Part shown: positions 7,015 through 15,300 of the stretch, in pieces | How the letters are laid out: each line of letters starts with the position of its first letter | How positions within the stretch are numbered: the stretch's first letter is position 1 | Assembly (NCBI GenBank): GCA_003573975.1 | Contig: AP018533.1 | Coordinates: 3,100,319 to 3,164,318, forward strand | Source: Clostridiales bacterium CCNA10 | GTDB lineage: Bacteria; Bacillota; Clostridia; Oscillospirales; Oscillospiraceae | DNA length: 64,000 nucleotides | Direction: 5' to 3' | Program-made: the position numbers and the translations under genes | The notes under the pieces: model-generated | The model's database searches: none | Seen by the model: the letters and a program-made list of their open reading frames with translations, nothing else | Told to the model about the DNA's origin: nothing

Positions 7015-8103
7015 ATGACTGATAACGAAACCAATTTGACCTTACTGAATGTGAATCAGATTGTGAGCCTATTGTCCCGGGCCTATATCAAGCTCATCAA
7101 AAACGGTACCCCACTAAAATCTTTTCCCTCCGTGATGCTGTGGGGGCCTCCGGGTATCGGCAAATCCCAGGGTGTTCGTGAGATAGCGTGCAACATCCAG
7201 GCTAAGACCGGAAAAAAGGTTTCCATCACAGATGTACGCCTGTTGCTATTCAACCCGGTAGATCTCAGAGGCATCCCGACGACCAACGCGGATAAAACCC
7301 TATCGGTGTGGCTGAAGCCTCAGATTTTCCAGATGGATGAAAGTGAAGATGTGATCAACATCCTCTTCCTAGACGAGATCACCGCCGCACCGCAGTCGGT
7401 GCAGGCCGCTGCCTATCAGATCACGCTGGATCGCGTTATTGGTGAGCATAAGCTGCCGGAGAACTGTATCGTCATTGCCGCTGGCAACCGCGTTACCGAT
7501 AAATCCGTTGCCTATAATATGCCACGCGCATTAGCCAACCGTCTCTTGCACATTACTGTGAAGGGCGATCCTGACTCCTGGCACGACTGGGCTGTCAAAT
7601 CAGGCATTCACCGCTTTGTCACCAGTTTTCTGGAGTATAACCCAACCGCTCTCATGCGCTCCGATAGCCCTGAATCCACCTTGGCTTTTCCAACACCTCG
7701 TTCCTGGGAGATGGTCAGCAACATCCTTACCAATATCTCAGAAAACATGGACGCAATTCAGCCTTTGATATCCGGCTGTATCGGGGCAAGCGTAACTTAC
7801 AATTTTGCGAAATGGTGCACTCTGTTTTCAAACCTGCCTTCAATCGAAGACATCTTCGCCGGGAAAAAGACTGCTGTTGAGAAGTCTCCGGAAATGCAGG
7901 AGGCCCTTAGGGCTGAGATGGTCGCCTATGCGCGTCAGCATCCGGGAAAGGAGCTCATCAACAACTCTATAGTATTCGCTTGTGATCTTCCTTGGACTTT
8001 CCGCACCAACCTCCTCCATGATTATCAGCTCATCCCTAAGCTCCGCCCCATTCTTGCAGAAAACGCAATATACCTGGATGCGGTTAAGGCAGGCATGAAA
8101 TGA
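7015..8103 (+). CDS. MoxR-type AAA+ ATPase
   Basis: A 362-residue AAA+ protein. Walker A is WGPPGIGKSQ near residue 43; Walker B is ILFLDEITAAP near residue 120; sensor-type and arginine segments follow (VIAAGNRVTDKS, ANRLLHITVKGDP). MoxR ATPases act as chaperones or remodelers together with vWA-domain partners. The stop overlaps the start of the downstream vWA gene (ATGA), the standard MoxR-vWA arrangement, so the two proteins almost certainly work together. The substrate is unknown. Confidence 0.88.
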   Translation: MTDNETNLTLLNVNQIVSLLSRAYIKLIKNGTPLKSFPSVMLWGPPGIGKSQGVREIACNIQAKTGKKVSITDVRLLLFNPVDLRGIPTTNADKTLSVWLKPQIFQMDESEDVINILFLDEITAAPQSVQAAAYQITLDRVIGEHKLPENCIVIAAGNRVTDKSVAYNMPRALANRLLHITVKGDPDSWHDWAVKSGIHRFVTSFLEYNPTALMRSDSPESTLAFPTPRSWEMVSNILTNISENMDAIQPLISGCIGASVTYNFAKWCTLFSNLPSIEDIFAGKKTAVEKSPEMQEALRAEMVAYARQHPGKELINNSIVFACDLPWTFRTNLLHDYQLIPKLRPILAENAIYLDAVKAGMK

Positions 8104-9467
8104 CTGATAAGCGAATCAATAAGCTCAAAAGAAAACTCCAGGAGGCCCGGTATCGGCTTCTGACACGGGAGCCGGAGTTGGCGGCGCCGCTGGTAGAGAT
8201 GTTGTTTGTCACCAATGTGGATGTGCGCCGGATGTCAACAAACGGGAGTTGCATCTACTTTGACGCGAGCTGGTTGGAAAAGCTCGACGACAACAGCTTG
8301 GATTTTGCGCTCTGCCACCAGCTCATGCATATCCGGTTAGGGCATCTCTCACGCCCGCAGTTTTATAAAGGTGACCGTTTTCACTTTGCCTGCAATATCG
8401 TTGTCAACTCCTCGCTTATCCGGTATGACTTCACGGATGACAAGCTCCCTGGAATCGGCGAGATCCACCATGAGACTTTTTATCCCAAAGTTGAAGGCTG
8501 CGAGTTGACGCCTTACGAGGCATTTCAGATGACACCTTTGGATCCTTCCACGTTGAGTGATGCGCAGCGCCGCAATCTCCTGCTGGATTCAGATGAGTGG
8601 TGGGATAGGCCGAACGCCCGCACCGAGGATGGGGTCCTGATTCTCAGCCCGGATGACCCTGATCCCGATGACCTAATTCCATCTGAGCGCATTCGAGGAA
8701 TCATCGAGCGAGTGTGCAAAGGGTTCCGCAAGCAGGAGATGCCTGAAGTATATCGCCCGGAAGCAGATGATGATGACGAACTGGACGATCTCATCTTCGA
8801 GTATACAACACGCCCGAGTGCGAATCTCAAAGAGGCAATTCGGGAAATCCGGGGTTCAAAGGACCGCGATGCAGAAAACTATGACAGTAGCACCCTTTGT
8901 GAGCGCGTCCTTCACCGATCGAAAATCACGACTCACGATTGGCAATCTCTCTTGAACCACTTTATCATGGACGAAACAAGGGACTACAGCTTTACCCCTC
9001 CCGATCGCAGGCTGCAGGACCTGGACTTCTTTCTGCCGGATTACAACGAGTCTGAAACGCCCAGGCTCAATGTTTTGTTCATGGTTGATATCTCTGCCTC
9101 TTTGAAAGATCAGGAAGTGGCCATGGCCGCCGCCGAGATCTGCGCAGCTATTGAGCAATTCGGCGGGATGCTTAGCGGCTCCATCGGTTTCTTTGATTCG
9201 GAAGTCCGACGGGTAGTTCCCATTACCAGTGCGGAAAACCTGCTGCAACTGAAGCCATATAGCGGAGGCGGGACAAGTTTCCAGTGCATTTTTGATTATG
9301 TTCGGGAACATATGTCTGACAATGTTCCTTCAGAAATCGTCATCATGACAGATGGGAAAAGCGATTTCCCGGAATATGAGGCCTCATCCGGCATACCTGT
9401 GCTCTGGCTGCTCACCAATAACCGTGTTAGGATCCCCTGGGGGCAGGCGGCGTACTTCCGAAAATAG
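8100..9467 (+). CDS. vWA-domain protein with degenerate metallopeptidase-like N-terminus
   Basis: A 455-residue protein of the DUF2201 type. The N-terminal half resembles a zincin: CHQLMHIRLGHL near residue 78 sits where related proteins have HExxH...GH, but the catalytic Glu is Gln (HQLMH), so peptidase activity is doubtful. An acidic linker (EADDDDELDDL) follows. The C-terminal vWA domain has MIDAS residues in VDISASLKD near residue 330, a Thr site in GGGTSFQ and a late TDGKSD. It overlaps the MoxR gene by 4 bp. Likely the metal-dependent adaptor or effector partner of that ATPase. Confidence 0.85.
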   Translation: MTDKRINKLKRKLQEARYRLLTREPELAAPLVEMLFVTNVDVRRMSTNGSCIYFDASWLEKLDDNSLDFALCHQLMHIRLGHLSRPQFYKGDRFHFACNIVVNSSLIRYDFTDDKLPGIGEIHHETFYPKVEGCELTPYEAFQMTPLDPSTLSDAQRRNLLLDSDEWWDRPNARTEDGVLILSPDDPDPDDLIPSERIRGIIERVCKGFRKQEMPEVYRPEADDDDELDDLIFEYTTRPSANLKEAIREIRGSKDRDAENYDSSTLCERVLHRSKITTHDWQSLLNHFIMDETRDYSFTPPDRRLQDLDFFLPDYNESETPRLNVLFMVDISASLKDQEVAMAAAEICAAIEQFGGMLSGSIGFFDSEVRRVVPITSAENLLQLKPYSGGGTSFQCIFDYVREHMSDNVPSEIVIMTDGKSDFPEYEASSGIPVLWLLTNNRVRIPWGQAAYFRK

Positions 9468-9476
9468 GAGGTATTT

Positions 9477-9611
9477 GTGCATACACAGGAACAACGTATT
9501 AGTCAAAATGCATTGACTTGCCAATTCCGGCCATTAACGGTACAATATGAGCACAGAATCATCACCATGGAGGTATTGCAATGGCAACGGATAGCACCCT
9601 TCAAAAAATAG
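9477..9611 (+). CDS. Possible 44-aa peptide ORF overlapping the next gene
   Basis: A GTG codon 5 bp after a perfect GGAGG opens a 44-codon frame ending 31 bp inside the next gene. No family is recognised. A promoter for the next gene lies inside it. It may be a small coupled peptide, or the ribosome site may be incidental. Confidence 0.2.
   Translation: MHTQEQRISQNALTCQFRPLTVQYEHRIITMEVLQWQRIAPFKK
9518..9546 (+). promoter_or_regulatory. Promoter for the TPR/nuclease gene
   Basis: TTGCCA (9518-9523) and TACAAT (9541-9546) are separated by 17 bp, a good sigma-A match. It would start transcription about 30 bp before the ATG at 9581, giving the TPR gene its own expression besides readthrough. 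Confidence 0.6.
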
Positions 9612-11125
9612 CCGATAATCTTCTCGCGCAATTCGACAAGACTCTACTTGATAATTCAACAGATTTTTCTTCTTGCGACCAAATATTGAACGCAGCTCCC
9701 TCTGAACACAAAGGTGGGTTGGAGTCCCTTTACTGTGATCTACTTTTGGACGCACTTATTTCGGGTTACTACAGGTATTCCGAGATGGACACCAAGCAGT
9801 TGGTCGATGACCCACTATATACAAAATTCAAGAAAATGGTATATGGACTCGATAGATCGGATCCATACAATTTGCTGTACTACGCCATTATTGATTTGGT
9901 ATCCGGAAAGAAAGAGAATGTTCTTCAGTACTTGTCGGCTTACCTAGATGAAAAAATCAAAAGCCTCAAAACAGAGTCTGGGATATTCACAGCTGAGGAT
10001 TTCACATACATTCTGGTGGTTCCACTGAAAGAGGGCTTTCCCGGTATGTGGAGCGCCATAGGAAGAATGCTGGATAGAGACGATGTTGAAGCAGGAATCC
10101 CTGAAATGTGTGCTGCTCTGGATCACCTGTATTATGACTCTAAGAATGAGAGCATCATCGAGTCACTTACCCAGGTCTTACAGTGTAATCCGAAGATCCT
10201 GTTAGCAAAAGAACTCCTCGGATATACCTACTACAATATGCAGATGTTGGGAAATGCACTCTCATATTTTGAGCAATTTGAAGATGGAAAACCCACATCT
10301 CGCATTTTCCTTGAGGGCACCGTCTACTTCTGGATGGCATGGTGCTACGGAAAGAAAAAGGACTGTCTCAAGGAAGAAGAATACTATCGGAAGTCACTTG
10401 AGGCTCTTCCTGTCGGCGAAAATACCCTAAATAATCTAGGGTACTCGCTGTATAAACAGAGGAAATTCAAAGAAGCCCAAAGCGTATTTGAAGACTGCCT
10501 GCGGCAGAATCGAGATGTGCGCTATGCCGCAAATAATCTCGTGCGAACCCTTCTCGCCCAAGGCAAGAATGGAGAGGCTCAGAGAGTCATCCAAGAGCAT
10601 GAGCGTTTTGTCTCAAAGGATTTGAAGAAGAGGGCTGAAAAGCCAGTTGGCAAAGTAAAAATCGCTGTCCCAGAGCCTGCCGTTACTGATGTTGAGGCGG
10701 AAACGATCGTAGACATCGGCGTAAAAAAACAGCAATTCTCCAGCGAAAAGCTTCTCGAAGATGAACTGGTGCAGCGGATGGAAATTGGCATTCCTGTATT
10801 TGGGATGCCGCTCCGTATATATCAGAAGCGAGGTGTCTATGGCAGGCAATTTGTTTTGAGGAATGGCAGGCTTGATATCCTTGGGATTGATACCGCTGGA
10901 GACCTGTATGTTATCGAGTTGAAAAAGGACTCTGGCTATGATGACGCTTATGCACAAACGCGAGAGTATATCGATTGGATTGAGGAAGATGTTGCAGTCA
11001 AAGGACAGCGTGTATTTGGCATAATATGTTTGAATGATCCGACAAAAGATCTCATTGAAAAAGTCAAGGCTGACGATCAGATGCGGCTATTTGAGTACTC
11101 CATTTCCTATTCAGAGATTATCTAA
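9581..11125 (+). CDS. TPR-repeat protein with C-terminal NucS/DUF91-like nuclease domain
   Basis: A 514-residue protein. Residues about 190-350 hold TPR-like helical repeats (for example ENTLNNLGYSLYKQRKFKEA and LAKELLGYTYYNMQMLGNAL). Residues about 390-510 form a PD-(D/E)xK-type domain like NucS: RNGRLDILGID and LYVIELKKD supply the Asp and the ExK. NucS-family nucleases cut mismatched or branched DNA; here the TPRs probably recruit a protein partner. ATG 9581 has GGAGG 7 bp upstream. It stands at the end of the WYL-MoxR-vWA cluster and could be its nuclease effector (inference). Confidence 0.75.
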   Translation: MATDSTLQKIADNLLAQFDKTLLDNSTDFSSCDQILNAAPSEHKGGLESLYCDLLLDALISGYYRYSEMDTKQLVDDPLYTKFKKMVYGLDRSDPYNLLYYAIIDLVSGKKENVLQYLSAYLDEKIKSLKTESGIFTAEDFTYILVVPLKEGFPGMWSAIGRMLDRDDVEAGIPEMCAALDHLYYDSKNESIIESLTQVLQCNPKILLAKELLGYTYYNMQMLGNALSYFEQFEDGKPTSRIFLEGTVYFWMAWCYGKKKDCLKEEEYYRKSLEALPVGENTLNNLGYSLYKQRKFKEAQSVFEDCLRQNRDVRYAANNLVRTLLAQGKNGEAQRVIQEHERFVSKDLKKRAEKPVGKVKIAVPEPAVTDVEAETIVDIGVKKQQFSSEKLLEDELVQRMEIGIPVFGMPLRIYQKRGVYGRQFVLRNGRLDILGIDTAGDLYVIELKKDSGYDDAYAQTREYIDWIEEDVAVKGQRVFGIICLNDPTKDLIEKVKADDQMRLFEYSISYSEII

Positions 11126-11181
11126 CGAAGAAGGCATGTATCCAGCAAGACCGTCCGATCAACTAGACAATCCTCGTTTCC

Positions 11182-11280
11182 TTGAATGAAATATGTTTTA
11201 TTCCTCTAATCGGTACGGATAAAGGCAAAGAAGTGATGAAGAATCTTTTCAAAGAGCAGCTTAAACGCCAGAAAAAGTAA
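11182..11280 (+). pseudogene. Possible gene remnant (33 codons)
   Basis: A short open frame reading GTDKGKEVMKNLFKEQLKRQ near its end looks protein-like but has no ribosome site and only a TTG or internal ATG as start. It could be the 3' end of a lost gene. The rest of 11126-11325 shows nothing else. Confidence 0.2.
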
Positions 11281-11325
11281 TGTCAAAAGGCATACTTTTT
11301 GACGGACTGAACTGAACATGAAAAG

Positions 11326-11376
11326 CACGCCCCAAGAGTGCGCCAAAACATCGGCGTTCACTTTTGGGGCGTGTCA
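11326..11376. terminator. Bidirectional terminator
   Basis: A long hairpin (ACGCCCCAAGAGTG-CGCC with its near-complement) followed by CATTTT on the plus strand and GCTTTT on the minus strand. It separates the convergent TPR/nuclease and HTH-AbrB genes. Confidence 0.75.
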
Positions 11377-11425
11377 TTTTCGCTTCATACATTTTGGGTC
11401 AGCGGGGGCAACGAGGAGCTTCCCA

Positions 11426-11974
11426 CTAGCCCTCAGCTTTTGTAAAGATTATTTTGTTATCAACGACTTCGAAAAGCAACTCATCTCCGTCATTAAGATC
11501 CAATGCATTTCGCACCCATTTTGCAATATGGATCTGCCCATCACTAAACATAGTTGTAACATACGAATTAAGGCTCTCTCTAGTTACTCCTGGGATCAAG
11601 CCATCATCAATAGCGCTGTAAATCGTTGCTCGAGCTTTTGGGGCAGTGCTCCACTTTTCTTCTTGCAATCTATCAATAATTCTTGCTGGGCTTAATTTTT
11701 CTTCTAGGATTAGCCTTGCAATGTGCTGAGCCAGCTCAGGAGAAATAGAGCAAATTGCCGGTCGTCCCTTTTCGGATAAATGACCTCTGTATTGTTCCTC
11801 AGCATGGCCCGGATCATAGATTCCATTGATGGAGCCTCGATCTATTTCCCGATAAATCGTTGCGTTATGGATGCCTAATGCACGAGCGATATCCACTTTC
11901 TTAGTGCCTTTGTCTAACAATTCTTTTATCCTTAGTCTTTGCTCATATGATAGGTGACTGTATGTTCTTGGCAT
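11426..11974 (-). CDS. IS30-type HTH fused to AbrB/SpoVT-like DNA-binding domain
   Basis: A 182-residue protein. The N-terminus (YSHLSYEQRLRIKELLDKG, KKVDIARALGIHNATIYREI) is the helix-turn-helix seen at the start of IS30-family transposases, but no DDE catalytic domain follows. Residues about 130-182 (RESLNSYVTTMFSDGQIHIAKWVRNALDLNDGDELLFEVVDN) match the swapped-hairpin AbrB fold used by antitoxins and transition-state regulators. It is therefore a regulator, not a transposase. ATG 11974 is preferred; an in-frame ATG at 11992 is also possible. It stands alone, read toward a bidirectional terminator. Confidence 0.7.
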   Translation of the reverse strand: MPRTYSHLSYEQRLRIKELLDKGTKKVDIARALGIHNATIYREIDRGSINGIYDPGHAEEQYRGHLSEKGRPAICSISPELAQHIARLILEEKLSPARIIDRLQEEKWSTAPKARATIYSAIDDGLIPGVTRESLNSYVTTMFSDGQIHIAKWVRNALDLNDGDELLFEVVDNKIIFTKAEG

Positions 11975-12054
11975 GCATCGCGCCCCCAACATTTATTCTC
12001 ATTATTATTCTATAATCCTGTTCTTCCCGTGCGATGAACAATTTAGGGCAAATC

Positions 12055-12294
12055 TTATTTCGGAGTGCAGGCACCACCCTGCATGGGCAGCTTGTTGACA
12101 CCCTTGTAGTCCACGAACTTGCTGGCAGATGGTTTTGCAGCCGGCACTTTCTGTACGGTGCTGCCCATCATTGCCTTCATCTTTTCGATCTTCTTATCGA
12201 GTTTAGGGGTAGGTTGTCCATTCCGGGTTGCCTGCGCCTTGGCCTGCGTGAGCCGCTGGTATTGTTGTTTCAGAGAGAGTTCCTGCTTTGCCAT
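12055..12294 (-). CDS. Small basic protein, function unknown
   Basis: A 79-residue lysine/glutamine-rich protein with AAGGAG 6 bp before its ATG. The first half is predicted coiled or helical (LSLKQQYQRLTQAKAQATRN); the second has a low-complexity KVPAAKPSASK stretch. No family is recognised. It lies between the AbrB-like regulator and the silent hsdS cassettes, and its ribosome site makes it more likely real than a shadow frame. Confidence 0.5.
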   Translation of the reverse strand: MAKQELSLKQQYQRLTQAKAQATRNGQPTPKLDKKIEKMKAMMGSTVQKVPAAKPSASKFVDYKGVNKLPMQGGACTPK

Positions 12295-12378
12295 GCTGTG
12301 CTCCTTTCTATTACAAGACCCCTATTTTCTTTATAATATCAAATAATGTGCTTTTCTTCAAGCAATGCCCAGTTTCTT

Positions 12379-12468
12379 ATAATACTCCTTATGAGAAAAT
12401 CGGCGATGAAGTGCGGTCGCTGGCGGATGAGGTACCGTTCGACATCCCCGATTCATGGGAGTGGGTGC
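12379..12468 (+). repeat. Inverted repeat A, silent copy (hsdS TRD1 boundary)
   Basis: A 90-bp segment beginning ATAATACTCC that matches 16611-16700 in inverted orientation with about three mismatches. It marks the start of the first target-recognition domain and is a likely crossover site for swapping TRD1. Confidence 0.85.
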
Positions 12469-13019
12469 GGCTCATTGATGTCTGTGAGTACATCCAGCGT
12501 GGAAAGTCACCGAAGTATTCTCCAATCAAAAAGTACCCTGTTGTCGCCCAAAAGTGCAATCAATGGAGCGGTTTTTCGATTGAAAAGGCACAGTTTATTG
12601 AGCCGAATTCTCTGTCCTCCTATGGGCCTGAGCGTCTTTTGCAGGACAACGACCTAATGTGGAACTCTACTGGCCTTGGCACACTTGGACGAATGGCTAT
12701 TTACAAAACCACAGCTAATCCGTATGAGCTGGCTGTTGCTGATAGCCATGTCACCGTTATACGCCCTCTGAAACAGTTTGTTCTCCCGGAATACTTGTAC
12801 TACTACTTTGCCAATCCAAGCGTACAAAGCGTTATAGAAGATCAGGCAGACGGTACTACGAAGCAGAAGGAACTTGCCACAGCGACCATCAAAGCGTATC
12901 TAACACCAATTCCTCCCCTTGATGAGCAACGCCGTATTTTGGCGAAACTGTCGGAAGTCCTACCAGTAGTGAAGAACTATGGCGTAGTATACGATGAAAC
13001 CACAGCAATGCAGGAAGCC

Positions 13020-13220
13020 TTCCCTGAGTCCCTCAAGAAGTCGATTTTACATGAGGCAGTCCAGGGCAAGCTGGTACCGCAAGACCCATCTGACGAGCCT
13101 GCAGAGGCTCTGCTGGAGCGTATCCGGGTGGAGAAGCAGCGGCTCATCAAGGAAGGCAAAATCAAAAAGAACAAGCACGAATCTGTCATTTTCAGACGGG
13201 ATAATTCTCATTATGAAAAG
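13020..13220 (+). repeat. Inverted repeat B, silent copy (central hsdS spacer)
   Basis: A 201-bp region encoding the conserved central HsdS helices; it matches 15874-16074 inverted with scattered mismatches and a long perfect core around CCCATCTGACGAGCCTGCAG. It gives a third place for recombination between silent and expressed alleles. Confidence 0.8.
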
Positions 13221-13810
13221 CGTGGCTCAGAAGAGGTTTGCATCGACGATGAGATACCATTTGAAGTGCCGCCCTCTTGGGCTTTAATAAGGTTGGACAA
13301 CATAGGCATCTATAGAAAGGGACCCTTCGGCAGCAGCTTAACCAAGAGTATGTTCGTACCAAAGGGTGCTGATACAGTAAAAGTGTATGAGCAAAAGAAC
13401 GCTATTCAGAAGGACCACACTCTCGGAACATATTATATTACCCGCCAATATTACGAATCAAAAATGAGAAGTTTCACAGTCGAGCCGGGTGATATTCTTG
13501 TTAGCTGTGCAGGAACCATCGGGGAAACCTATGTCCTACCAGAGCAGATTGAGCTTGGCATTATAAATCAGGCTCTTATGCGAATGACAATTTTTGCGCC
13601 GATAGACTTGGATTACTTTCTCCTGTATTTCGACTATGTCCTAAAACAGACGGCAAAAGAGATCAGTAAGGGTTCCGCCATAAAGAACATACCGCCATTC
13701 GAAATATTCAAGAAACTGATTCTGCCGCTCCCGCCATTAGAGGAGCAAAAACGCATAGTCGAGAAAGTGCGTGAACTCGAAAGTCTCTGCAATTCGCTAT
13801 GTTCATAAAC

Positions 13811-14399
13811 TCATTATTCTCATTATGAGAAGTTGGACGGTGTGGAGCGGTGTATCGATGATGAACTGCCGTTTGAGATACCTGATTCGTGGGTATGGGT
13901 GCGCCTTGGAACTGTTTTGGAAATTGCACGAGGAGGTTCGCCCCGGCCAATTCAGCAATATCTTACAACCGAGCCAGACGGGATAAACTGGATCAAAATC
14001 GGCGATACGGATAAAGGCGGAAAGTACATTTACAAAACGAAGGAAAAAATCCGCCCGGAAGGGGTTACAAAAAGTCGTATGGTCCATAGTGGCGACTTTT
14101 TACTCACAAATTCAATGAGCTTCGGACGCCCCTATATTCTCAAGACTGATGGCTGTATCCACGACGGGTGGCTCGTATTGTCGAATAGATTTGATTGTTA
14201 CTCTGTGGATTTCCTTTACTACATTCTTTCATCGCCGTTTGCATACTACCAGTTTTGCGATAGCGTTAGTGGTGCTGTGGTAAAAAACTTGAACAGCGAT
14301 AAAGTGTCAAATGCGCTCTTTCCACTTCCTCCGCTCAACGAACAGCGCCGCATTGTCCAGCGTATTGAAGAGTTGTTCCCGTTGGTCAAGGGACTGTAA
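13811..14399 (+). pseudogene. Silent hsdS cassette 2 (single TRD2)
   Basis: A lone target-recognition domain starting with repeat C and reading LPFEIPDSWVWVRLGTVLEI, ending in the spacer PPLNEQRRIVQRIEELFPL. It has no start or ribosome site. With cassette 1 and the active gene it gives at least three alternative TRD2 modules. The frame opens three bases after the end of cassette 1. Confidence 0.85.
13816..13882 (+). repeat. Inverted repeat C, silent copy (hsdS TRD2 boundary)
   Basis: A 67-bp segment beginning ATTCTCATTATGAGAAG that matches 15824-15890 in inverted orientation with about six mismatches. A shorter related copy starts at 13204. It lies at the start of TRD2 and is the likely crossover point for swapping that domain. 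Confidence 0.85.
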
Positions 14400-14410
14400 A
14401 AAGAATACGG

Positions 14411-14443
14411 TATAATCATAGTGAAAGGAGGTCTTTCACTATG
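14411..14443 (+). promoter_or_regulatory. -10 box and ribosome-site hairpin before the recombinase
   Basis: TATAAT (14411-14416) is followed by a perfect 11-bp inverted repeat CATAGTGAAAG / CTTTCACTATG (14417-14427 and 14433-14443) with GAGGT as its loop. The loop is the core of the ribosome site and the right arm contains the ATG, so the RNA hairpin would partly hide the start. No clear -35 is seen. Confidence 0.55.
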
Positions 14444-15244
14444 ATAGAAGAATTCGAAAGACACTTGAGAGGCACAAACCTCTCGGAAAACACGATATCC
14501 TCGTACCTTTTTGCCATTCGGCAATATAACTCGCAGTACGACGGTATCACGAAAAAGAACCTGCGGGCGTATAAGGTGTGGTTGATAGAGAACTACAAAC
14601 CAAAGACTGTCAATCTGCGTCTGAGGGCAATCAACTGCTACTTGGAGAGCATCGGCAAAGAAAGCTGGAAAATGCCGTTTGTACGAGTGCAGCAGAAAGC
14701 CTTTCTGGAAAATGTTGTCAGCGAGGCCGACTATGAATATTTTAAAACCTGCCTCAAACGAGATGATGAGCTGTTCTGGTATTTTGTAATACGCTTTCTG
14801 GCCGCAACTGGCGCACGGGTCAGTGAGCTCATACAGATCAAGGTGGAACACATCAAGCTGGGGCATTTGGATTTATGCTCGAAGGGTGGTAAGCTCCGAC
14901 GAATATACATACCAAAAGCTCTGCAAAATGAAGCCCTTTCTTGGCTGATCGATAAGCACCAAGAAAGCGGCTTCATTTTTTTAAATAAATACGGGGACAG
15001 AATCACCACCAGAGGTATTTCCGGGCAGTTAAAAAAGATGGCTGTCCGGTATGGCATCGACCCAGTGGTCATTTACCCACATTCCTTCCGCCATCGCTTT
15101 GCAAAGAGCTTCTTGGAGCGCTGCAATGACATCGCATTCCTCGCCGACCTTATGGGGCATGAGAGTATTGAAACCACCCGCATATACCTCCGCAAAACCT
15201 CGACTGAACAACGGGCTATCGTTGATGAGGTCATAGACTGGTAA
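14441..15244 (+). CDS. XerC/D-type tyrosine recombinase of the hsdS locus
   Basis: A 267-residue tyrosine recombinase. An N-terminal SAM-like core-binding domain spans about residues 1-95. The catalytic set is visible: Arg in TGARVSEL near 130, the HSFRHRF box near 207, His in MGHES near 233 and the nucleophile Tyr in TRIYLRKT near 243. Length and domain order match enzymes that invert hsdS genes in other Firmicutes. It lies between the silent cassettes and the active hsdS, so all inversions via repeats A-C would carry it along. Its ribosome site sits in a hairpin loop, suggesting limited expression. Confidence 0.92.
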   Translation: MIEEFERHLRGTNLSENTISSYLFAIRQYNSQYDGITKKNLRAYKVWLIENYKPKTVNLRLRAINCYLESIGKESWKMPFVRVQQKAFLENVVSEADYEYFKTCLKRDDELFWYFVIRFLAATGARVSELIQIKVEHIKLGHLDLCSKGGKLRRIYIPKALQNEALSWLIDKHQESGFIFLNKYGDRITTRGISGQLKKMAVRYGIDPVVIYPHSFRHRFAKSFLERCNDIAFLADLMGHESIETTRIYLRKTSTEQRAIVDEVIDW

Positions 15245-15250
15245 AATAAG

Positions 15251-15294
15251 AACCCAGGCATACGCTCTGCTTTGGCGTATGCCTGGGTTTTTCT
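15251..15294. terminator. Bidirectional terminator between recombinase and hsdS
   Basis: A perfect 15-bp stem AACCCAGGCATACGC with its complement, followed by TTTTTCTGGTTTT on the plus strand and TTCTTATTTTA on the minus strand. It serves the convergent recombinase and hsdS genes. Confidence 0.88.
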
Positions 15295-15300
15295 GGTTTT

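Larger units (their letters stand above)
12379..13808 (+). pseudogene. Silent hsdS cassette 1 (two TRDs, no start)
   Basis: This frame encodes a nearly complete HsdS: TRD1 (about 12380-12950), a conserved central helical spacer (SLKKSILHEAVQGKLVPQD...), and TRD2 (about 13220-13780) ending in a second PPLEEQKRIVEKV spacer. It lacks the N-terminal MTAQQLKNSILL segment, a start codon and a ribosome site, and points opposite to the active hsdS. The natural reading is a storage locus whose TRDs enter the expressed gene by inversion. It is not expected to be translated in this orientation. Confidence 0.85.

Noticed and set aside
8525-8830. Serine-rich minus-strand frame
   Set aside because: Its poly-Ser run is the reverse of the Asp-rich codons of the vWA gene.
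11426-11974. IS30 transposase
   Set aside because: Only the N-terminal HTH is present; the rest is AbrB-like and no terminal inverted repeats are seen.
12288-13808. An independent hsdS gene starting at an ATG near 12288
   Set aside because: The upstream codons do not resemble HsdS and overlap another gene's start; homology begins at repeat A, so this is a silent cassette.
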